Source: Thermoplasmata archaeon
Lineage (GTDB): Archaea > Thermoplasmatota > Thermoplasmata > Lutacidiplasmatales > UBA184
Direction of reading: 5' to 3'
DNA length: 50,485 nucleotides
Assembly: GCA_022750375.1 (NCBI GenBank)
Contig: JAKIVU010000008.1
Span: forward strand, 1-50,485
This document shows positions 24,497 to 31,503 of the stretch, piece after piece; within the stretch, counting starts at the first letter, position 1, and every line of letters begins with the position of its first letter. The notes below the pieces were generated by a model. It did no database searches, was not told the origin of the DNA, and saw nothing but the letters and a program-made list of their open reading frames with translations. The position numbers were made by a program, and so were the translations under genes.

Positions 24497-25126
24497 TTAC
24501 GGGCAGGTCGTCGCGCTCGTGCAGCTGTTCACCGTGATCACGACGTTCGTGATGGACGGAGGGGTGATCGACGGAGTTCCGAGGCCCACAAACAGGAACA
24601 CCGAGATCGTGGACGAGGTGTCGGCCGAAGTCTGGGTGTCGAAGTACCCCGAGCCAAAGGCGTAGACCGTGGTAAGCGGCGCGGTGCTCGGCGAGTAGAT
24701 CACTTCCACCTGGACGTCAAAGCCCACGGCCGTGGCGCCCTGGAGGGCGAGCACGACGACTTGGAGCGCGGTCTGGCTGGTCACGAGACCGAAGGTCGCG
24801 TCCACGGCGGAGAAGTTCCCGGAGCAGCTGGCCACGGGGCATGAAGTCAGTCGGACGTTCGTTCCGTACGTCGAGTTCAGGCCATTGCCGGTGCCCGGCT
24901 GAGTGCCCGCGGCGCCGAGGCCAGCGGTCCAGCCAGACGCGGTGATCATCTGCGAGGACTGCACGATCTCTGGCGCGCCGTTCGGCGTGACGACGGTGAC
25001 CGTCGAGCTCTGGGGCGGGGGGTTCGCCGTTACGACCGTGGCCGCGAACGCCCAACTCCCCGCGAGCGCGAGGATGGCGACGAGGGTGATCGCATAGACT
25101 GTTCTTCGTTGCATTGCTTTTTGCAT
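24497..25126 (-). CDS. Secreted Thr/Ser-rich protein
   Basis: The product is 209 residues from ATG 25126, chosen because AGGGG lies 6 bases upstream and because it puts a signal peptide at the N-terminus (MQRRTVYAITLVAILALAGSWAFA). The rest is low in charge and rich in Thr, Ser, Val and Gly, with two Cys pairs (SCPVASCSG and SCTSATTC) likely to form disulfides, and sequons NST and NFS. I recognise no family; a pilin-like or surface protein is possible. A very AT-rich promoter precedes it, suggesting strong expression. Confidence 0.75.
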   Translation of the reverse strand: MQKAMQRRTVYAITLVAILALAGSWAFAATVVTANPPPQSSTVTVVTPNGAPEIVQSSQMITASGWTAGLGAAGTQPGTGNGLNSTYGTNVRLTSCPVASCSGNFSAVDATFGLVTSQTALQVVVLALQGATAVGFDVQVEVIYSPSTAPLTTVYAFGSGYFDTQTSADTSSTISVFLFVGLGTPSITPPSITNVVITVNSCTSATTCP

Positions 25127-25162
25127 AGATTTCCCCTGAGGGGATAACGGTATTTCTTCGAC

Positions 25163-25178
25163 TACGTATTTATACGTA
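25163..25178 (-). promoter_or_regulatory. Symmetric AT-rich TATA box of secreted-protein gene
   Basis: TACGTATTTATACGTA is an inverted repeat with 7-base arms, centred about 44 bp before ATG 25126, in the most AT-rich stretch of the window. It implies a leader of about 19 bases containing the AGGGG ribosome site. Confidence 0.6.
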
Positions 25179-25285
25179 TTCAATGAAGTATATCGCTGCC
25201 AAAACTCGGTTCGGGCGAGGCAACAAGTACAATTGCCCGCACGATACATTCGACTAGGTATACACGGAGCGCGCACCTCGATTCC

Positions 25286-25879
25286 ATGACCCACCGCGAC
25301 GCCGCCGCCTCACCCGAATCCGAGCCGCCGCCGAAGTCCGGGTTCGTCGCCACCCTGCCCCTCCTCGTGTTGACTTTCGCCCTGTTCCTCGGCTCGTACT
25401 TGGTGTACCTGGAGGCGCCTCACTTGGGCCCGGTCAACTTCCCCCTCTGGGGGTTGATGCTGACGCTCGGGTTCGTCGCCGCCATCGGTTCCGTCGTCTC
25501 GTGGTTTTTCGCAACGGATGACCGCGGCTCGACGGTCGAGGAGGAAGAACCGACGTCGAGCGACGCCGCCCCCGACCCACCACTCCCCCGCAAGGCGTTC
25601 GGGCGGCCCGCGCCGGAACTCGTTCCTCCGATCGCACCGCTGGGGCCGTCGAGCGGACTCGGTCACGCCGCCGCGGTCGCCGGCACGAAGCCCGCCGCTC
25701 CCTGGGACGAAGACGCGCTTCCGCCGGTTTCCGCCCGTGGACCGCGCCCCGTGCTGACGACGTTGGACGACCCGGGGGAGATCGGACGCGCCCTCGAAGA
25801 GATCGCGGATATCCAACGCCAGCTCACCACGCGCCCCTCGCCGGCCGCGGGCCGAACCGAGGCACCGGCGCGCGCTTAA
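25286..25879 (+). CDS. Two-helix membrane protein with disordered cytoplasmic tail
   Basis: A 197-residue protein. Two helices (FVATLPLLVLTFALFLGSYLVYL and LWGLMLTLGFVAAIGSVVSWFF, residues about 20-75) are followed by a long acidic then Pro/Ala-rich tail. A short helix EIGRALEEIADIQRQL lies near the end and might form a coiled coil. A TATA-like GGTATAC (25256-25262) lies 27 bp before ATG 25286. No family recognised. Confidence 0.65.
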   Translation: MTHRDAAASPESEPPPKSGFVATLPLLVLTFALFLGSYLVYLEAPHLGPVNFPLWGLMLTLGFVAAIGSVVSWFFATDDRGSTVEEEEPTSSDAAPDPPLPRKAFGRPAPELVPPIAPLGPSSGLGHAAAVAGTKPAAPWDEDALPPVSARGPRPVLTTLDDPGEIGRALEEIADIQRQLTTRPSPAAGRTEAPARA

Positions 25880-25881
25880 GA
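25874..25881 (+). promoter_or_regulatory. TATA-like element of the 184-aa gene
   Basis: GCTTAAGA is centred 28 bp before ATG 25906, overlapping the stop codon region of the preceding gene. Confidence 0.55.
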
Positions 25882-25905
25882 CCCCCTCGCGCGCTGAGCC
25901 GGTCC

Positions 25906-26460
25906 ATGGTGCTGGCACCCTTCGATTCGGTGGACGCGACCTCGCTGCGGTGGCTCCGCCAAAACGAGAAGCCGCTCGAGTTCGACCTGCTCGCGGGCGA
26001 TCGGGCCATCGCCACCTTGCGCTGGGATGCCGCGACGGGCACCCTTGCGACCGTTCAGACCGCCCAGGGCGCGTGGACCCTGAAACGGGTCGGCTTCCTC
26101 AACCCGCGAGTGACGCTCCGAGCCGCGGGCGCGACGGAGGATCTCGCGCGTCTCTCGGTGCACTGGAACTACCATCAGATCGAGGTGACCGGGGGCCCCT
26201 CGTATAAGTTCCATCGCGCGGGCGTCCTCGTTCCGGCGTGGCAGGTGACCGACACCTTGGGTCACGAGGTTCTGCACATCGAGCCGGTCCGGGAGGGCCG
26301 GAAGCTCGCGGCCGGGGCGGTCATCGCTTCGCCGACGGCACCGAAGCGACCGGAATTCCCGCTCCTGGTGGTCGTCAGCTGGTACTTCATCGTCCTCGCG
26401 TGGTTCGAAGATGAAGCGCTCATACCGCTCGAAGGGCCGGACGCCCCCGCGACCGGTTGA
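25906..26460 (+). CDS. Hypothetical beta-rich protein, possibly LURP/tubby-like
   Basis: A 184-residue soluble protein with repeated short beta segments (FDLLAGDRAIATLRWD, GAWTLKRVGFLNPRVTL, SYKFHRAG, WQVTDTLGHEVLHIEPV) and a hydrophobic last segment (FPLLVVVSWYFIVLAWF) that may pack inside or touch the membrane. The pattern recalls the LURP-one/tubby C-terminal barrel in which a central hydrophobic helix ends the fold, but this is a weak resemblance by eye. Its leaderless start is supported by a TATA-like box 28 bp upstream. Confidence 0.6.
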   Translation: MVLAPFDSVDATSLRWLRQNEKPLEFDLLAGDRAIATLRWDAATGTLATVQTAQGAWTLKRVGFLNPRVTLRAAGATEDLARLSVHWNYHQIEVTGGPSYKFHRAGVLVPAWQVTDTLGHEVLHIEPVREGRKLAAGAVIASPTAPKRPEFPLLVVVSWYFIVLAWFEDEALIPLEGPDAPATG

Positions 26461-26476
26461 GCCCGTTCCCCGACGT

Positions 26477-26626
26477 TTAGCCTCGGGAGACCGATTGCTT
26501 CTCGAGCGCGAGGAAGCAGGACGAGCAGAGGTTGTGCATCGCTTCCCAACCCGTGGGGGGTGCCTCGGTGATGCGCGATATCAGCTTCTGACACGAGTCG
26601 CAGAACAACTGACCGTCCCGTAGCAT
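26477..26626 (-). CDS. Zinc-finger microprotein, 49 aa
   Basis: Absent from the ORF track because of its length. It has a strong ribosome site (GGAGGA, 6 bases before ATG 26626) and two CxxC knuckles, FCDSCQKLI near residue 9 and HNLCSSCFLA near 34, the spacing of a treble-clef or four-Cys zinc finger. WEAMHNLCSSCF resembles the archaeal small zinc-finger proteins of unknown role. It lies convergent to the 184-aa gene with a 16-base gap. Confidence 0.75.
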   Translation of the reverse strand: MLRDGQLFCDSCQKLISRITEAPPTGWEAMHNLCSSCFLALEKQSVSRG

Positions 26627-26677
26627 CGTGTCCTCCTTCGACCGAGCTACCTGAGCTACTAAAGCCGCAGGGCCCGG

Positions 26678-27742
26678 CTACCGCATCGGGAAACCGAGCG
26701 CCGCGAGGAGTCGGGGAATCATCACATCGTACCGGGGACCCTTGTCAAAGTGCCCGCCGTCGAACTCTTCGAAGTCGACCTTGGCGCCGTGCCGTCGAGC
26801 GGCCCCCGCCAAGATGCGCGCGCTCACGTCGAGGCCGAACTCGTCCCGCAGCCCGCCGTCGAGGTACAGATACCCGAGCTTTCGCACGGCCTCGGCGTAC
26901 CTCGGTGTTTCGAGCATTCGCACCGGATCCCAGGCGAGCCATCGGGACCACGTCTCTGGGACGATCGCCCCCGTCTCGAGGTCGAACGGCATATCGAAGC
27001 GACCGGGCTCGGACTCTCGCGGGGAGTAACACGATGCGTAGGCCATCGTCGAGAGTGTCCGCGCCAACGGATTCGTGGGCGAAAACCCCGGCGTCGTACG
27101 TTCGAAGATCGCTCGGAGGAACGCCTCGGGTCCGCCCGCCTTTCGGATCTCCCGGAAGGCGACGGGAAAGTCCGGTGGGTAGCAGTACTCGAAGTAGGCG
27201 TCCCCCGCGTTCGAGCCGACCGCCCGGAACACATCGGGGTGACGGAGCGCCAGAACGACCGCTCCGAAGCCCCCGCTGGAGGTCCCGAAGACCGCGGTGG
27301 GGCCCGTTCGGTACCGCCGCTGAACCCACGGGACGAGCTCCTCCACGACGTAGTCCTCATACCGACCCGTCGCGGTCGAGTTGAGGTATTGGCTGCCGCC
27401 CAACGTGGTGAGGCAATCGGGCGCCATGAGCACCGTCTCCGCCGCTTTCCCGGTGCGGACCAATCGATCGAGTCTTCCCACGAGGGAATCCTCGAGGTAC
27501 CTCGGTCGCTGAAAGTGCGCGAGGCCGGTTCCGGAGTAGCCGCTGAGGTAGACGAGGAGAGGGCATCCCGCCGTTTCGCCGGACGGAGGGAGGTAGACTG
27601 GGACGTCGCGCTCGGTGGGGTCGTCCCACGGATTCCCGAGGAGCACCTTGCTCTGATGGCGATGAATCTCCGTCGCCCCGGCCCTGGGCCGGGGGAACAC
27701 CTCCTCGCTTCGTGCTTCGACCGGGACCCGCCAAGACTCCAT
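26678..27742 (-). CDS. Esterase D / enterochelin-esterase-type alpha/beta hydrolase
   Basis: The product is 354 residues from ATG 27742; the track ORF extends to 28237 only because the thioredoxin gene's complement stays open. The nucleophile elbow is FGTSSGGFGA (Ser near residue 151), the His is in FDGGHFDKGPRYD near 330, and an Asp is available in the preceding loops (DVSARI, DGGLRDEFG). SVPVYLPPS-like DVPVYLPPSGE and LLVYLSGYSG at the start are typical of the PF00756 esterase family. Intracellular, no signal peptide. Natural substrate unknown. Confidence 0.85.
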   Translation of the reverse strand: MESWRVPVEARSEEVFPRPRAGATEIHRHQSKVLLGNPWDDPTERDVPVYLPPSGETAGCPLLVYLSGYSGTGLAHFQRPRYLEDSLVGRLDRLVRTGKAAETVLMAPDCLTTLGGSQYLNSTATGRYEDYVVEELVPWVQRRYRTGPTAVFGTSSGGFGAVVLALRHPDVFRAVGSNAGDAYFEYCYPPDFPVAFREIRKAGGPEAFLRAIFERTTPGFSPTNPLARTLSTMAYASCYSPRESEPGRFDMPFDLETGAIVPETWSRWLAWDPVRMLETPRYAEAVRKLGYLYLDGGLRDEFGLDVSARILAGAARRHGAKVDFEEFDGGHFDKGPRYDVMIPRLLAALGFPMR

Positions 27743-27913
27743 CAGGCCCTCCACACGCCGAGGCCGGAGAGGTTCAAGAAGCATCAGTTCGTGCGCGGAG
27801 GCGACCGCGGGCCAACGTTGTCCGGCTCCCGTCACCTTGATTTCAGCGTGGGGTCTGCAGGGCATATCGGGGGCGGCGGGGGCACGGTCTCGGTTTCGTG
27901 CACCCGAAGGAAG

Positions 27914-28243
27914 ATGGAACGGATCGGAGCATCGGAGTTCGAGGAAGACCGCCTTCGCCGGCCCGGAGTCTGGGCGATTGCCTTTCTGGCAGACTGGTGT
28001 CCTTTCTGCCGGGACTTTGACCCGAAGTTCGGCGAGCTGGCTGGTGACGGCCTCTACCACCTCGCCGTGGCGAACTTGACCGATGAGGAGAGCCCGCTCT
28101 GGGAACGATTCAAGATCGAGGTCGTGCCGACCGTCATCGTCTTTCGCGACGGAAAGTCGACCTTCCGGCGCGACGGCCGACTCGGACGAGGCCTCGGTCC
28201 AACCGACCTGAAAGCGATTCGAGACGCTCTCCCGCAAAAGTAG
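27914..28243 (+). CDS. Thioredoxin-like protein with WCPFC motif
   Basis: The product is 109 residues from ATG 27914, the usual thioredoxin size; GAAGGAAG precedes it. The redox centre is ADWCPFCRDF (Cys near residues 29 and 32) and the cis-Pro is in VVPTVIVF. The CPFC pair, in place of CGPC, is also seen in glutaredoxin-like and archaeal thioredoxins and will shift the redox potential. The upstream 1.1 kb of the track ORF is the complement of the esterase. Confidence 0.87.
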   Translation: MERIGASEFEEDRLRRPGVWAIAFLADWCPFCRDFDPKFGELAGDGLYHLAVANLTDEESPLWERFKIEVVPTVIVFRDGKSTFRRDGRLGRGLGPTDLKAIRDALPQK

Positions 28244-28308
28244 TCGAACACGCCCGGCCCGTCGAGCCGTGGTTCTTCGAGAGGATCGGGAGTTCGACCC
28301 GCGTCATC

Positions 28309-28315
28309 GATTTAG
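28309..28315 (+). promoter_or_regulatory. TATA-like element of SDR gene
   Basis: GATTTAG is centred 27 bp before the GTG start at 28339. Confidence 0.5.
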
Positions 28316-28338
28316 ACCCCCATCGACTTGGTCGCGAC

Positions 28339-29169
28339 GTGACGAACGGCGCGACGTCTCCGCGCACGGACGCGAAACCCGTCGCCCTCATCACCGGAGG
28401 CGGAACGGGGCTCGGCCGCGCCATCGGAGCGGCGCTGGCGGCGGACGGTTTCAACCTCGTCATCGCCAGTCGTTCCGCGGAGCATCTCGCCGCAGGCGCC
28501 GGCGAACTCCGTGGCAAAGGGGCGAGGGTCCTGGAGGTTCCGACCGACGTACGCGACCCCGCCCAGGTGGACCGCCTCCTCGAGGCGGTGCGAAAGGAGT
28601 ACGGACGGCTGGACGTCCTCGTCAACAATGCCGCGGGAAATTTCCTGGCCCCCGCGGAAAATATCACCCCCAACGGCTGGAGGGCGGTCGTGGGCATCGT
28701 GCTGGACGGGACGTTCTTCTGTTCGCGTGCCGCGCTGCCGCTGCTGCGCCAGTCGCCCACCCCCTCCATCGTGAACATCATCGCATCCTACGCCTGGATG
28801 GCCGGTCCCGGCACGGCACACTCGGCCGCCGCGAAGGCCGGCGTGCTCGCCCTGACCCGTACGCTCGCAGTCGAATGGGCGCAGTACGGCGTCCGCGTGA
28901 ACGCGGTCGCTCCCGGGCCGGTCCGTACGGAGGGAACCGACCGTCAGCTCTGGGTTTCGGAGGAGATCGTCGAGTCGGTCCGCCGCGGCGTTCCGCTCGG
29001 CCGATTCGGCACTCCCGAAGAGATCGCGGAAAGCGTACGATTCCTCGCGAGCACCCGAGCGAGCTACATCACCGGACAGGTCTTGGCTGTCGATGGGGGC
29101 CAGTGGCTCGGCAAGGGTGTGATGGATCTGCGGGGGCAGGCGTTCCCGCCCGACCCGAAATCGCCCTGA
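28339..29169 (+). CDS. Short-chain dehydrogenase, 2,4-dienoyl-CoA reductase-like
   Basis: A 276-residue protein. The NADP fold is LITGGGTGLGRAIG (near residue 18) with ASRS after strand 2. VNNAAGNFLAPAENITPNGW and IVLDGTFFCSRAAL closely follow the pattern of 2,4-dienoyl-CoA reductases (DECR/PECR group). As in that group, the classic SDR YxxxK is replaced: the region reads AHSAAAKAGV, with the Lys kept and no Tyr, the usual DECR catalytic Tyr being elsewhere. VAPGPVRTEG matches the PGP loop. The likely role is reduction of unsaturated acyl-CoA in fatty-acid breakdown, or a related enoyl reduction; archaeal substrates are unproven. Confidence 0.82.
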   Translation: MTNGATSPRTDAKPVALITGGGTGLGRAIGAALAADGFNLVIASRSAEHLAAGAGELRGKGARVLEVPTDVRDPAQVDRLLEAVRKEYGRLDVLVNNAAGNFLAPAENITPNGWRAVVGIVLDGTFFCSRAALPLLRQSPTPSIVNIIASYAWMAGPGTAHSAAAKAGVLALTRTLAVEWAQYGVRVNAVAPGPVRTEGTDRQLWVSEEIVESVRRGVPLGRFGTPEEIAESVRFLASTRASYITGQVLAVDGGQWLGKGVMDLRGQAFPPDPKSP

Positions 29170-29190
29170 CGAGCCTGCGTCCGCCGCCAG

Positions 29191-30045
29191 TCAGCTGCCG
29201 GGAACGTTCCTCTCGAGCAGGAAGGTGACCAGGATTCCGTTGTACTGGTGCGGGCGCACGATCTGGGGGACGCTCCCGGCCCCCGGGATCTCGAGGACCT
29301 GACTGTTGCGGAGGAGCCCGCCCAATTCGCGAGCGATGTCGTGGAGGAAGCCGGGGCTCTCGCTCCCCACGGTGAGCAGCGCGGGGAGCATCAACTCCCG
29401 AGAGGCGGCCCGGTCCGGCGCGCGGGCCGCGGGGTCATTGAACTCCTCCGACCAAAGGTAGAGGCTCCGAACCACGCTCTGCTGCGCCTCGGTGGGAAGA
29501 CGGTCCCAGGCACCCCGCTGGTCCGAGTACATCCCGACCAGCAGCTCCGCCGCCCGAGTTCGCTGACCGGCGCGGATCATCTCCTGGAGCCGACGCGCTC
29601 CATCGAGCAGTTCCTGGCCTTCGGACTCGGTGGTCGGGTCATCCGCGAGTAGTCCGATGAATGGTGGCTCGTGGATCGCGACGCTCCGGACCATTTCGGG
29701 ACGCTCGCTGGCGAGGCGGAGCGCGACCGCCCCCCCGTACGAGTGTGCGACCACGTGCGCGGGGAATACATTGAGCTCCTCGAGCAGGGCCGCGAGATCG
29801 GCGGCGTCGTCGCTCACCGGGTGGGGTCGGGGGGCTGTCCCGCTGTCGCCATGGCCCCGCCGGTCGTAGGTGACGACCTCCATGGACTGCGAGAGCCCCG
29901 GGACGACCTGGTCCCAGGATCGTCGGTCGGCCAACGATCCGTGGACCAGCACCACGGGGTCGCCGGAGACTCCGTGCACCTCGTACGCCAGAGGGATTCC
30001 GCGGACAGTTCGCATCGGCACGATCGGATCGATCTCGAGCGGCAC
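29191..30045 (-). CDS. Alpha/beta hydrolase with incomplete catalytic triad
   Basis: A 284-residue protein from GTG 30045 (an in-frame ATG at 30012, MRTVRGIPLAYEV, would be a shorter start). It has the fold marks VVLVHGSLADRRSWDQ (oxyanion HG), VVTYDRRGHGDSG and the nucleophile elbow VVAHSYGGAV. At the place of the catalytic His, where the family usually reads GAGHxP, it has IPGAGSVPQIV, and no clear His replaces it; the acid position (VGSESPGF) is also atypical. It may be catalytically weak, use another His (RPHQYN lies seven residues on), or act as a binding protein. Confidence 0.83.
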   Translation of the reverse strand: MPLEIDPIVPMRTVRGIPLAYEVHGVSGDPVVLVHGSLADRRSWDQVVPGLSQSMEVVTYDRRGHGDSGTAPRPHPVSDDAADLAALLEELNVFPAHVVAHSYGGAVALRLASERPEMVRSVAIHEPPFIGLLADDPTTESEGQELLDGARRLQEMIRAGQRTRAAELLVGMYSDQRGAWDRLPTEAQQSVVRSLYLWSEEFNDPAARAPDRAASRELMLPALLTVGSESPGFLHDIARELGGLLRNSQVLEIPGAGSVPQIVRPHQYNGILVTFLLERNVPGS

Positions 30046-30126
30046 GCGAGCGTCGGGGCGACGCGCGAGATGGCGGCGAGGGCCGGCCGCCGTCTTAGCT
30101 TCCCGGGCGGGCCGCCGAGCCGAAGC

Positions 30127-30134
30127 CCTTTATG
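30127..30134 (+). promoter_or_regulatory. TATA-like element of the Cys/His protein-AKR operon
   Basis: CCTTTATG, about 37 bp before GTG 30168. Transcription is expected near 30155-30160, inside the loop of the inverted repeat at 30146-30173. Confidence 0.5.
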
Positions 30135-30145
30135 CCGCGGTCGCG

Positions 30146-30173
30146 GCTCACGGTCCGGTCACAGTCCGTGAGC
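30146..30173. repeat. 8-bp inverted repeat across a predicted transcription start
   Basis: GCTCACGG and CCGTGAGC are perfect 8-base arms separated by 12 bases. The gap holds the start site predicted from the TATA-like box; the right arm contains the candidate GTG start. The arrangement suits an operator better than an RNA hairpin. Confidence 0.45.
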
Positions 30174-30488
30174 GCGATCTTCCAGCGGCCGCTGTGCGAC
30201 ATGGGGAAAGCGTACGACTATTCGTTCCGCTCCTACGTCGGAGACCCGGACACGGGGGCGGGAGGTCCGTGCGACGATCATCCCCATCGGGTCGAGATGT
30301 TCTTCGCCACCGCCGACGCGAACTCCTCCACGGCGGAATGGCAGATCTTCTCGCTCTGCCCGGGACACGAAGACCAGTTGCGCGTCTACGACGCCCGGTT
30401 GCGTCCGCTCGGCGTCTCGACCCGATTCCGCTCGACCGACCGCTCCGCCGGCCTCCCGCCGCGCGCGGGAGCGAAGGCCCGAACATGA
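30168..30488 (+). CDS. Small Cys/His-containing hypothetical protein
   Basis: About 106 residues from GTG 30168, or 95 from ATG 30201; the track ATG 30132 lies within the promoter box and is unlikely. Potential metal ligands: GGPCDDHPHRVEMF (Cys, two His) and FSLCPGHEDQLR (Cys, His). AKAYDYSF-like GKAYDYSFRSYVGDPD begins the conserved-looking part, and the C-terminus is Arg-rich and probably disordered. No family recognised. Its stop overlaps the start of the aldo-keto reductase (ATGA), so both are co-expressed. Confidence 0.62.
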   Translation: MSAIFQRPLCDMGKAYDYSFRSYVGDPDTGAGGPCDDHPHRVEMFFATADANSSTAEWQIFSLCPGHEDQLRVYDARLRPLGVSTRFRSTDRSAGLPPRAGAKART

Positions 30489-31336
30489 GCCCGCTTCCAC
30501 TGGACGCCCTCTCGAGCCGGGTCCGGCTCAATCAGGGAACCGAAATGCCCGTGCTCGGACTCGGCGTCTTCCAGTCGCCTCCGGGTTCGGAGACGCGACA
30601 GGCGGTGGCTTGGGCGCTGGCCGAAGGCTACCGGCTGATCGACACCGCCGCGATGTACGGGAACGAGGCGGACGTGGGAGCGGCGGTCCGAGAGAGCGGC
30701 ATCCCCCGGGAGGAGATCTTCGTCACGACCAAGTTGTGGCATACGGACCACGGGTTCGAGGCGGCCCAGCGGGCCGGTCGGCGGAGCCTGGAGGCGTTGG
30801 GGATCGAGTACATCGACCTCTACCTGATCCATTGGCCCCGGGCGAACCCACCGTCCCAACGGCTGGACTCTTGGCGCGCCCTTGAGCGATTGAAAGAAGA
30901 CGGAGTCTGTCGTGCGATCGGCGTCAGCAACTATGCCATACGGCATCTCGAAGAGCTCGCCGGTCACAGCCATGTCACTCCGGCCGTCAACCAGGTCGAG
31001 TTCCATCCGTTCGTCTACGATCCGGAGCTGCTGACGTACTGCTCGGCGCACGGGATCCAGCCCGAAGCGTACAGCCCGCTCACACGCGACCGCCGGTTGG
31101 ACGACGCCACGATCGCGGACGTTGCGCGCACCCATGGGCGGTCTCCGGCGCAGGTCCTGATCCGCTGGGGGCTCCAGCACGGTGTGGTCGAGATCCCGAA
31201 GTCCGTCCGGCAGGAGCGGATCCGAGAGAACGCGAGGGTGTTCGACTTCACCCTCACCGCCGAGGAGATGACCCGACTCGACTCGCTTCGGGATCGCCGG
31301 CGGATCACGCAGTGGGACCCTGCCGAGATCCCCTGA
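30485..31336 (+). CDS. Aldo-keto reductase
   Basis: The product is 283 residues from ATG 30485; the track start at 29870 is fortuitous. All four catalytic residues are visible: Asp and Tyr in DTAAMYGNEADVG (near residues 53 and 58), Lys in VTTKLWHTD (near 84) and His in LIHWPRA (near 117). NADPH-binding marks EIPKSVRQERIRENARVFDF near 238 complete the family. It reduces aldehydes or ketones, with 2,5-diketo-gluconate/methylglyoxal-type reductases the closest pattern. Coupled to the upstream Cys/His protein. Confidence 0.94.
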   Translation: MSPLPLDALSSRVRLNQGTEMPVLGLGVFQSPPGSETRQAVAWALAEGYRLIDTAAMYGNEADVGAAVRESGIPREEIFVTTKLWHTDHGFEAAQRAGRRSLEALGIEYIDLYLIHWPRANPPSQRLDSWRALERLKEDGVCRAIGVSNYAIRHLEELAGHSHVTPAVNQVEFHPFVYDPELLTYCSAHGIQPEAYSPLTRDRRLDDATIADVARTHGRSPAQVLIRWGLQHGVVEIPKSVRQERIRENARVFDFTLTAEEMTRLDSLRDRRRITQWDPAEIP

Positions 31337-31395
31337 GTGCACGCGCTGACGCGGAGGGAGGTCCGCCCGGGTCTCGCCGACAGCGGTTCCGGGGC

Positions 31396-31413
31396 CTATC
31401 CCCGGAGGGGTAG
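31396..31413. terminator. Hairpin after the aldo-keto reductase
   Basis: CTATCCCC and AGGGGTAG form a short stem (about 7 bp, one G-T). It is 60 bases past the stop and could mark the 3' end of the operon. The rest of this 167-base gap shows only the TATA-like box of the next gene. Confidence 0.3.
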
Positions 31414-31473
31414 CGGGATCGAGCGCCGAGTGAGCCTGGGGGAGCAGCGCGGGGCACACCCTGCGTGTGTACG

Positions 31474-31480
31474 CTCTTAG
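31474..31480 (+). promoter_or_regulatory. TATA-like element of HEAT-repeat gene
   Basis: CTCTTAG is centred 27 bp before GTG 31504, used here to choose that start. Confidence 0.45.
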
Positions 31481-31503
31481 CTGTCGGAGGGTTTTGCTCG
31501 GCC

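Noticed and set aside
26678-28237. 519-aa ORF for the esterase
   Set aside because: Residues before ATG 27742 are antisense to the thioredoxin-like gene and show no family pattern.
31337-31503. Possible structured non-coding RNA in the gap before the HEAT gene
   Set aside because: Only one short hairpin and scattered GC-rich repeats are visible; no match to tRNA, SRP RNA or RNase P RNA patterns.
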